DNA of 10,848 nt from an uncultured Collinsella sp. (GTDB lineage Bacteria > Actinomycetota > Coriobacteriia > Coriobacteriales > Coriobacteriaceae): NCBI GenBank assembly GCA_902495955.1, contig CABUZE010000015.1, positions 1 to 10,848 of the forward strand, given 5' to 3'. Made by a program: the position numbers and the translations under genes. Of the stretch, positions 5,471-10,848 are shown in pieces. The notes under the pieces are model-generated. The model saw only the letters and a list, made by a program, of their open reading frames with translations. It was not told the DNA's origin and made no database searches. Numbering within the stretch: the first letter of the stretch is position 1; each line of letters starts with the position of its first letter.

Positions 5471-7171
5471 CTATTCGCCGGTGGGCGGTTGCGGTGCGGA
5501 CGAGTTTTGGGTCGAGCCCTCGCCACCATCTTGACGCGGCTTGCGGGAACGACGACGGCGACGGCGCTTCTGGCCCTGGTCGGCCGAACCCTCGCCACCA
5601 CGATCTTCACGCGACTCGTGTTCGTCGCGAGCAGCGCCGCGCGCGGCCTTGGCAGCCGCCCCTCCGCCATCTCCGGGGCGACGACGTGTGACCTTGACCT
5701 CGCCATCCGAGACCTGATCGGCCACGGAGGGCACCGAGGGCTTTTGCTGCGTGCCCGAGGAATGGCGACGACGCGGACGCGGGGCGCGCTCGTCATCGTT
5801 GCGCTGCTTGCCGCCCTTGTCGGCAGGCGTATCGGAACCCGAACCACCCCTGGGGGCGGCACCGGCTTCGCGAGCGGCTGCGGCGCGGAAGGCGTCCTCG
5901 CGCTCCTCGCTCGACAAATGGCGGCGGCGACGGCGCGTGGGATTCATGCCACCGCCGCGATTCTGCTGCTGAGGTTGCTGGGCCTCGCGCTCGCGGGAGG
6001 AGTTCTTGCCTGCGGGAGCGGCCTCGCCGGCATCGCCCGAACCCGAGCGCTTGCGGCGGCGACGTCCACCGGCAGCCTCCTCGGCCTCGGGTGCCTCGGC
6101 CTTGCCGCGACCCTTACCGCGGCCGCGACCCTCGCCCTGGCTCTGACCGGCACGGGTATCGGCGTCCGCATCGCGGCGACGGCGCTTGGGCATCGTCGTC
6201 CCCGCCAGACGGTCGGCGCTCGACAGGCCATCGCCCACGTCGACGCCGTTCTCGCGGTCGAGCTCCATAAGCGCCAAGCGCATCTCGGGCGACTCGATAC
6301 GCTCGAGTACATCGCGCGTCACGCAGTCGGGACGGCAGTTGCAGCCCTGCTCGGCGGCCTTCTTTTTGCAGCCCTCAGAGCAGGTCATGTCGGCCAGGTT
6401 GACCTTAAAGACTTTGCCGTTCTCCAGGCGCAACACCAGCTGCTCACGCGGCGTGTCATATTCCTGGATGCGCGCCCTGCCAAGCGGCGTATCGATAAGC
6501 GTCTTCTTTTTGGGCGCGCGGCTCTTAAAGTCCTTGTACGCCTCGAACTCATAGCGCAGGCAACACATCAGGCGACCGCAGACGCCGCTAATCTTGGACG
6601 AGTTGAGCGGCAGGTCCTGCTCTTTTGCCATACGGATCGAAACCGGCTCAAACTGTCCGCCAAAGCGCGTGCAACAGAGCTCCTGGCCGCACTGGGCATA
6701 GCCGCCCACCAGGCGGGTCTCGTCGCGCACACCGATCTGGCGCATGTCGACGCGAATGTGCAGCGTCGAGGAGAGGTCCTTGACGAGCTGACGGAAATCG
6801 ACGCGCTCCTCGGCGGCAAAGTAGAACACAGCCTTCTCGCCGCCAAACAGGTACTCGACGCCGACCGGCTTCATCTCGAGGTCGAGTTCTTTGACCAGAC
6901 GGCGGAAATCGACCATCGCCTCGTCACCCTGGATAGCCAGGTCGTCGGCAAGCTGCAGGTCGATGTCGCTCGCTACGCGCAACACGGGCTTGAGCGGCTG
7001 ACCGATTTCGTCGAGCGGCACCTCGAAGGGGGCGGCCGTGACCAGGCCAATCTCGGTTCCGCGCTCGGTGGAGCAGATGGCATAATCGGCCTCGAGGATA
7101 TCCAGATCCTGTGGGTCGAACCACAGGTCGCGCGAGGCGTAGGTAAACTTAACGGGTACGACTAACGGCAT
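5471..7171 (-). CDS. ricT: PSP1/RicT domain protein with long arginine-rich tail
   Basis: RicT (YaaT) acts in Bacillus with RicA and RicF as an iron-sulfur regulator of RNase Y-dependent mRNA processing, and is needed for competence, biofilm and sporulation. Residues 1 to about 260 match this family. They carry the cluster cysteines in GYAQCGQELCC (C161, C166, C167) and GVCGRLMCC (C198, C203, C204). A second cysteine group follows, CSEGC...CNCRPDC (264-283). Residues from about 328 to 566 form an extra, low-complexity tail with basic blocks at 329-333, 346-357, 370-375, 413-417, 465-469, 496-498 and 535-547 (KRRRRRRSRKPRQ). Bacillus RicT is about 275 residues, so this protein is twice the usual size. 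The ATG at 7169-7171 overlaps the holB stop by 10 nt and has AGGAAGG upstream. The gene order holB-ricT is conserved in Firmicutes. The tail suggests RNA or nucleic-acid binding, by inference. Confidence 0.9.
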   Translation of the reverse strand: MPLVVPVKFTYASRDLWFDPQDLDILEADYAICSTERGTEIGLVTAAPFEVPLDEIGQPLKPVLRVASDIDLQLADDLAIQGDEAMVDFRRLVKELDLEMKPVGVEYLFGGEKAVFYFAAEERVDFRQLVKDLSSTLHIRVDMRQIGVRDETRLVGGYAQCGQELCCTRFGGQFEPVSIRMAKEQDLPLNSSKISGVCGRLMCCLRYEFEAYKDFKSRAPKKKTLIDTPLGRARIQEYDTPREQLVLRLENGKVFKVNLADMTCSEGCKKKAAEQGCNCRPDCVTRDVLERIESPEMRLALMELDRENGVDVGDGLSSADRLAGTTMPKRRRRDADADTRAGQSQGEGRGRGKGRGKAEAPEAEEAAGGRRRRKRSGSGDAGEAAPAGKNSSREREAQQPQQQNRGGGMNPTRRRRRHLSSEEREDAFRAAAAREAGAAPRGGSGSDTPADKGGKQRNDDERAPRPRRRHSSGTQQKPSVPSVADQVSDGEVKVTRRRPGDGGGAAAKAARGAARDEHESREDRGGEGSADQGQKRRRRRRSRKPRQDGGEGSTQNSSAPQPPTGE

Positions 7172-8289
7172 TTCAGTGCCTTCCTGATATCGAACAGCAT
7201 GACCTCGATGGCCAGCTGGGGAGTAACGTTTCTGGCGATGTTGCGCTCGGCGGTTGCGACTGCTTCGAGCGCCCGGGTGGCACCCGCAACATTCGTCGCC
7301 GCGGCAAGCCGCCCGATCGTGTCGCGCACGTCCTCGTTCACAACGTCCGCCGCCTCATCCTGAAGCGTCAGCAGCACGTCGCGCATGAGCGTCCGCGCGC
7401 TCGCCAGCGCTTCCATGATACCCGAACGCTCGCGCGCGTTGAGTTCGCGCTTGTTGCGGTCCTCAAGCTGCTTCAATGCTCCACGCGACAGGTAGTCGGC
7501 ATTTTGCTCGAGCACCTTTTCCTGCGTGGACTTGACCTCGGCGAGCGGCGCCTTGACGGCGACGATGAGCGACTTGGCGCGACTGAGCACATCGGCCTCG
7601 TCGGCGGCGATGAGCGAGTCGATGGCACGGACCATCTGGCGACGGGCGTCCTGGCGCTCGGCGCTCTTGAGGAACTCGATACCACGCGTGGGGCTTCCCG
7701 CCACGGCGACGGCCATGCGGCAGCGCGCGGGATCTTGACCGGTGGCGCGGCTCACGGCCTGCGCGGCCACAGTGGGCGACACCAGCCGAAACGGCACGCA
7801 CTGGCAGCGGCTCACGATGGTGGGCAGCATCACGTCGGCCGAGGTGCCCAACAGGATGAACATGACGCCCTCGGGCGGTTCCTCGAGCGTTTTGAGCAGC
7901 GCGTTGGCGGTGTTGGCGCGCAGTTGCTCGGCACGGTCGATGATGTAGACCTTCGCCTTGGCGCGGATGGGCGCCAGGGGCACGTCGTCGAGCAGCTCGC
8001 GGGTCTGCGCGATGAGGTAGCCCGTAGCGCTTTCGGGGGTGTAATAGTGCACGTCGGGGTGCGTATGGCGTGCGACGCGCACGCAGCTGTCGCACGAGCC
8101 GCAGCCGTCCTGCTCGCACAGGAATGCCTGGGCAAGCGCCCACGCGGCGTCGAGCTTACCGGCGCCGGGCGCGCCCAAGAACAGGTAGGCGTGCGATGCG
8201 CGGGCGCTTGCGATGGCGTTGGTCAAAAAGTCGCGCACGCGCTGTTGGGTGTCTAGCTTGGCCAGCAGGCTTGTCCGCGCGGGGGCCAT
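7162..8289 (-). CDS. holB: DNA polymerase III clamp-loader delta' subunit
   Basis: Delta' is the stator of the clamp loader that places the beta sliding clamp on DNA. The 375-residue product has the AAA+ P-loop GAPGAGK (39-45). It also has the delta'/gamma zinc module C58-C63-C66-C69 (CEQDGCGSCDSC), Walker B VYIIDRAEQL (114-123), ALLKTLEEPPEG (130-141) and the arginine-finger motif SRC (160-162). Leu follows the P-loop lysine where ATP-binding paralogues have Thr or Ser, consistent with delta' rather than gamma/tau. The C-terminal third is helical, as expected for the collar. The ATG at 8287-8289 has AGGAGG 9 nt ahead and lies 1 nt after the tmk stop; a longer open frame to 8391 merely overlaps tmk. 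The last 10 nt overlap ricT, so translation is probably coupled. Confidence 0.93.
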   Translation of the reverse strand: MAPARTSLLAKLDTQQRVRDFLTNAIASARASHAYLFLGAPGAGKLDAAWALAQAFLCEQDGCGSCDSCVRVARHTHPDVHYYTPESATGYLIAQTRELLDDVPLAPIRAKAKVYIIDRAEQLRANTANALLKTLEEPPEGVMFILLGTSADVMLPTIVSRCQCVPFRLVSPTVAAQAVSRATGQDPARCRMAVAVAGSPTRGIEFLKSAERQDARRQMVRAIDSLIAADEADVLSRAKSLIVAVKAPLAEVKSTQEKVLEQNADYLSRGALKQLEDRNKRELNARERSGIMEALASARTLMRDVLLTLQDEAADVVNEDVRDTIGRLAAATNVAGATRALEAVATAERNIARNVTPQLAIEVMLFDIRKALKCR

Positions 8290-8290
8290 G

Positions 8291-8974
8291 TTACTCAGCC
8301 TCCTGGGCAAGCGCGGCGGCGACGGCATCTTGGGGAATGTCGAGACCGTACGCACGAACCTGCTCGACCGTCTGCGCGAAGACGTCTGCAATTGACGCGG
8401 TGGCGTCGATGAGCTTTACGCGATTTGGCTCTTCGGCGGCAATGCTGCAAAATCCCTGGTAGACGCGCTCCTGGAAGGCCATGCCCTTGGCCTCCATGCG
8501 ATCGGCCGCACCGCGGGCCGCCATGCGCAGCGCCGCCTGCTCGGGCGTGATGTGATAGACGAGCGTGAGCGCCGGGTGCGTTCCCGCGACGGCCAGGTTG
8601 TTGGCATCACGTACCATCTGGCGATCGAGGCCATCGGCAAACGCCTGATAGCAGGTCGTGGAATCGTAGAAACGGTCGCACAGGACCACCTTGCCGGCAG
8701 CGAGGGCAGGCGCGATGACTTCGTGCACCAGCTGGGCACGCGCGGCCTCGTAGAGCAGCAGCTCGCAGGTGTCGCCCATCGCCGTATTGGCGGGGTCGAG
8801 CAGCAGGGCGCGGATCTTTTCGCTGATGGCGGTGCCGCCCGGCTCGCGCAGAGTTACGACCTGATAGCCAGCGAGGTCGAGCGCGCGGGCCAGCAGGCGC
8901 GCCTGCGTGGACTTGCCGGCGCCGTCGACGCCCTCGAGCGTGATAAAGCTATGTTGAGCGGGCTCAAAAGCCAT
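8291..8974 (-). CDS. tmk: Thymidylate kinase (dTMP kinase)
   Basis: Phosphorylates dTMP to dTDP with ATP, an essential step in dTTP synthesis. The 227-residue product shows the P-loop GVDGAGKST (15-23), the substrate loop REPGGT (43-48), the DRF motif (100-102) with the following YDST, and a lid region with ARGAADRMEAKG. Length is normal for the family, with a short extra C-terminal tail. The ATG at 8972-8974 follows an AGGAAGGGG ribosome site. It is the first gene of the operon tmk > holB > ricT > comF > nuclease-fold protein. The grouping with holB and ricT matches the Bacillus tmk-yaaQ-yaaR-holB-yaaT region, minus yaaQ and yaaR. Confidence 0.96.
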   Translation of the reverse strand: MAFEPAQHSFITLEGVDGAGKSTQARLLARALDLAGYQVVTLREPGGTAISEKIRALLLDPANTAMGDTCELLLYEAARAQLVHEVIAPALAAGKVVLCDRFYDSTTCYQAFADGLDRQMVRDANNLAVAGTHPALTLVYHITPEQAALRMAARGAADRMEAKGMAFQERVYQGFCSIAAEEPNRVKLIDATASIADVFAQTVEQVRAYGLDIPQDAVAAALAQEAE

Positions 8975-9010
8975 GGGCGCAGCCCCTTCCTACAAGGCGC
9001 GAAAATGCAA

Positions 9011-9019
9011 GTTATAGCA
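9011..9019 (-). promoter_or_regulatory. Extended -10 promoter for the tmk operon
   Basis: The minus strand reads TGC followed by TATAAC (9011-9016), an extended -10 pattern, about 36 nt ahead of the tmk ATG. No recognisable -35 box lies 17 nt further up. It is the best promoter candidate between the palindromes at 9052-9186 and the operon. Confidence 0.45.
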
Positions 9020-9051
9020 ACCAAGCCATGATACCCCAGGGGCAGGGGCTA

Positions 9052-9110
9052 GGTGGCAGTTAGGGACGTTCCCAAAGTGCCGGCAGAAAAGGAACGTCCC
9101 AACTGCCGCC
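9052..9110. repeat. Large imperfect palindrome 1
   Basis: GGCAGTTAGGGACGTTCC (9055-9072) pairs with 9091-9107 over 17 bp with one unpaired A. Outer G-C pairs (9052-9053 with 9109-9110) extend the stem past a G-T pair. The 18-base loop contains the palindrome TGCCGGCA (9078-9085). There is no T run. It looks like a REP-type extragenic palindrome rather than a terminator. Confidence 0.65.
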
Positions 9111-9113
9111 CCT

Positions 9114-9186
9114 CTAAGTTGCGGTGAAATAGGGACTGAATACGCCTTCTAACAGCAAATACAATCCCTATTTCACCGCAAGTTAG
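9114..9186. repeat. Large palindrome 2, overlapping a stop codon
   Basis: Positions 9119-9135 (TTGCGGTGAAATAGGGA) are the exact complement of 9165-9181, with four more outer base pairs (CTAA 9114-9117 / TTAG 9183-9186) after one mismatch. The loop is 29 bases. The right arm runs into the stop codon (9183-9185) of the serine hydrolase gene. It lacks a T run but could still form the 3' end of that transcript. Confidence 0.7.
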
Positions 9187-10238
9187 GAGTGGGCGCGGGC
9201 GTTGATGGCGAAGGAAATGTCGCGCTCGAGGGCTAGGGCCTGTTCGCGTTCGAGGTCTTGGGTGAGGATTGCCAGCACGTAAGGGCGCTCGGCATAGACG
9301 ATTGCGGCATCGTGCTGAGCATTCGCCAGGCTGCCCGTTTTGTGCGCAACCAAAACGCCGCCAGGAACACCCTCGACAATACCGCGCGCGTCTTCCTGCG
9401 CCAGCAGATATCCGCGCGCTCGCTCGCACAGCTCGGGCGTCGCGATTGTCCCCGCCGCCAGCCGCTGCAACACGGCCGCAGCATCACGGGCGCTCGTATA
9501 GTTCTCGCGACCCTGCGCCTGGGCATCGGTGTCCATCATCAAACGAGCGAGCACAGTCTGGGTCAGTCCCAATGCGGCACACGTTTCGTTGACCGTATCC
9601 ATGCCAAGCCTGCCGATAACAAGGTTCGCTGCCACGTTATCGCTCTGGGCGATCATAGCGTGCAGTAGCTCGTCAATACTGTACGACACACCCGCGCCGC
9701 GCGACTGAATGTTGCCGCTGCCACCCACGATATCCTGTTGCGTTACCGTTATCTGCTCGTCGAGGGACAGCTCGCCCGCCGCCACGGTCTCGAGCGCACA
9801 AGCGAGAACGGGAAGCTTGATGATGCTTGCCGCCACATGTCGCGCATCCGGCGCCACAGCGGCTTCACCATCGAGCGACGCGAACGTTTGAGGATCAAGC
9901 GCCACAGCATAGACCGAGGTAGACCCACCATACGGCTCGACAAGGGCTTCGATATCTTGCTGAAGGCCGGCAATCCAAGAAGCCCGGGAGACAGCTTCCG
10001 CCTTTTGAGCGGACGGATGATTCGCTTTTTGTTTGGCAGGGACAGCGGAGCCCTCAGCCTCGTTGCGGCGCGCGGCACAACCGCCGAGACTCATCACCGA
10101 GGCAAGCGCTCCGGTCAACATCCCGGCACAAAACACTCGACGCGAGCAATCGCGCGCAGTGAGGGGTGCATCCCCCGGCGGGATCCGGAACGCCTCCACG
10201 TTTTCGCTGCCACCCCGACCTTGCTCGCCGCAGTACAC
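9183..10238 (-). CDS. Beta-lactamase-fold serine hydrolase with twin-arginine lipoprotein signal
   Basis: The 351-residue product has the three active-site motifs of the class A beta-lactamase/penicillin-binding superfamily: SIIK (138-141, nucleophile Ser138), SDN (199-201) and KTG (300-302). The class A ExxLN glutamate motif is not visible; the omega-loop area reads RENYTSARD (244-252). A cell-wall or other serine hydrolase is therefore as likely as a true beta-lactamase. The N-terminus carries SRRVF (32-36), a hydrophobic stretch and the lipobox LGGC (Cys54), which suggests Tat export and lipid anchoring. The start is chosen as GTG at 10236-10238 because GGGGAG lies 7 nt upstream; ATG at 10256 in the same frame has a poor ribosome site. 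A possible -10 TAGAAT at 10260-10265 also fits the downstream start. It stands alone, with palindrome 2 at its stop. Confidence 0.82.
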   Translation of the reverse strand: MYCGEQGRGGSENVEAFRIPPGDAPLTARDCSRRVFCAGMLTGALASVMSLGGCAARRNEAEGSAVPAKQKANHPSAQKAEAVSRASWIAGLQQDIEALVEPYGGSTSVYAVALDPQTFASLDGEAAVAPDARHVAASIIKLPVLACALETVAAGELSLDEQITVTQQDIVGGSGNIQSRGAGVSYSIDELLHAMIAQSDNVAANLVIGRLGMDTVNETCAALGLTQTVLARLMMDTDAQAQGRENYTSARDAAAVLQRLAAGTIATPELCERARGYLLAQEDARGIVEGVPGGVLVAHKTGSLANAQHDAAIVYAERPYVLAILTQDLEREQALALERDISFAINARAHS

Positions 10239-10365
10239 AGACTCACTCCCCACCATCGCATTCTACCGAGCCGTCGATAAACGGCCGCGCCGGACACCCA
10301 GCACGCCGCACTCATTGTGACGCATGCGACAGGGCTTGCGCGACATGATCATCCTCACATAACCA

Positions 10366-10386
10366 GTTGGGTCGGCGCGGCCCAAC
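10366..10386. promoter_or_regulatory. GC-rich palindrome overlapping the -35 region
   Basis: GTTGGG (10366-10371) and CCCAAC (10381-10386) pair. With inner pairs including one G-T they form a 9-bp stem around three bases. The palindrome covers the expected -35 position (10380-10385) for the -10 box at 10403-10408, so it could be an operator for the gene starting at 10440. It could instead be a hairpin of no regulatory role. Confidence 0.45.
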
Positions 10387-10402
10387 CGCACCTGAACCAC
10401 CT

Positions 10403-10408
10403 TATAAT
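10403..10408 (+). promoter_or_regulatory. -10 box of the zinc-ribbon gene promoter
   Basis: A perfect TATAAT lies 31 nt before the ATG at 10440. No good -35 hexamer is seen 17 nt upstream (GCCCAA), so activation or operator control through the overlapping palindrome is possible. A ribosome site GGAAGGAA follows just before the start codon. Confidence 0.6.
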
Positions 10409-10439
10409 CTAGCCAACACATCGAACGGAAGGAACCATC

Positions 10440-10848
10440 ATGCCCCGGTTTTGTACCCATTGCGGCAAGCTTCTGAATGACGACGAGCGTTTTTGCACCA
10501 GCTGCGGAACGCCGGTAACCGATGATGGCCAGGCCTCTCAGTCGCAAGAGAATGCACAGGCAGCCGAACATGCCGCCGCGCCCAACGCCGCCTTCGACAC
10601 CGCCGCGACCACGGTTCAGCCTGCGCAGCAGCCCACGTCGACTCAGCCCCAACCGGCAGACGTGACCGTACAGTCCGCTCATCAGCCCGCGCCCGCTCCC
10701 CAGCCCGAAGTCGGCACGACGCAGCAATGGGCGGCGCCAGCCGGCTCCGCGCCGCAGCAGCCCATACCGACCGCCGCTCCGCAGGCCGGTGCTCCCGCCG
10801 CGCCCAAGAACAACAACGCCCTGCTCGTCGGCATCATCGCCGCGCTAA
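10440..10848 (+). CDS. Zinc-ribbon membrane protein, 3' end cut off by the window
   Basis: The 136 visible codons start with a zinc ribbon of two CxxC knuckles, FCTHCGKLL and FCTSCGTPV (C5, C8, C19, C22). This is followed by a long, probably disordered Ala/Pro/Gln-rich linker (about 30-120), and then KNNNALLVGIIAAL, which looks like the start of a membrane helix. Zinc ribbon, linker, single helix and a variable extracytoplasmic part are common in Gram-positive proteins of unknown role. The rest lies outside the window, so no function can be given. ATG 10440-10442 has AAGGAA 7 nt upstream. It is the only plus-strand gene and diverges from the serine hydrolase. Confidence 0.85.
   Translation, partial: MPRFCTHCGKLLNDDERFCTSCGTPVTDDGQASQSQENAQAAEHAAAPNAAFDTAATTVQPAQQPTSTQPQPADVTVQSAHQPAPAPQPEVGTTQQWAAPAGSAPQQPIPTAAPQAGAPAAPKNNNALLVGIIAAL

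Noticed and set aside
5462..7165. A 567-codon open frame on the plus strand, antisense to ricT
   Set aside because: Its composition (Ala/Arg/Leu-rich, no recognisable domain) mirrors the high-GC, codon-biased ricT gene on the other strand, which has clear family motifs.
8290..8391. N-terminal extension of holB to 8391
   Set aside because: It overlaps the end of tmk; the ATG at 8289 has AGGAGG upstream and matches the family N-terminus.
9052..9186. Calling both palindromes intrinsic terminators
   Set aside because: Neither stem is followed by a T run on either strand.
9183..10238. Calling the serine hydrolase an antibiotic-resistance beta-lactamase
   Set aside because: The general-base glutamate motif is not visible and the context gives no support for resistance.

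Overview
The window looks like chromosomal DNA of a GC-rich Coriobacteriia member, most probably Collinsella or a close relative. This is inferred from the high-GC codon use, the low-GC-Gram-positive style tmk-holB-ricT gene order in a high-GC genome, and a PD-(D/E)XK-like protein of a type I associate with Coriobacteriia. No database search was possible, so genus is an inference. Nine of the ten genes read on the minus strand; only the last, incomplete gene reads on the plus strand.

Layout. At 1-701 is the 5' part of a DegV family fatty-acid-binding protein, cut by the window edge. Behind an intrinsic terminator lies a long-form ribosome hibernation factor (hpf, 781-1365). A terminator at 1583-1616 ends an orphan family-3 solute-binding lipoprotein gene (1683-2690). 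That gene has a strong promoter about 340 bases upstream of its start codon and so a long leader. Between it and the next gene is a 217-bp AT-richer element (3190-3406) bounded by perfect 33-bp terminal inverted repeats. It resembles a MITE-like or palindromic repeat element and is the least explained structure here.

The central block, 3442-8974, is a tight operon transcribed tmk > holB > ricT > comF > hypothetical. Genes are separated by 1 nt (tmk/holB), overlap by 10 nt (holB/ricT), or are 10 nt apart (comF/hypothetical). It combines dTMP synthesis, the replication clamp-loader delta' subunit, a PSP1/RicT protein with an extremely arginine-rich C-terminal tail, a ComF phosphoribosyltransferase and a putative nuclease-fold protein. 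The only real gap, before comF, holds a perfect 12-bp hairpin whose 3' arm contains the comF Shine-Dalgarno sequence, suggesting separate translational control.

Upstream of the tmk promoter lie two large imperfect palindromes (9052-9110 and 9114-9186). Beyond them is a penicillin-binding/beta-lactamase-fold serine hydrolase with a twin-arginine-like lipoprotein signal (9183-10238). It diverges from a double-zinc-ribbon membrane protein gene (10440 onward) whose promoter is overlapped by a GC-rich palindrome.

No tRNA, rRNA, CRISPR array, transposase or phage gene was found.
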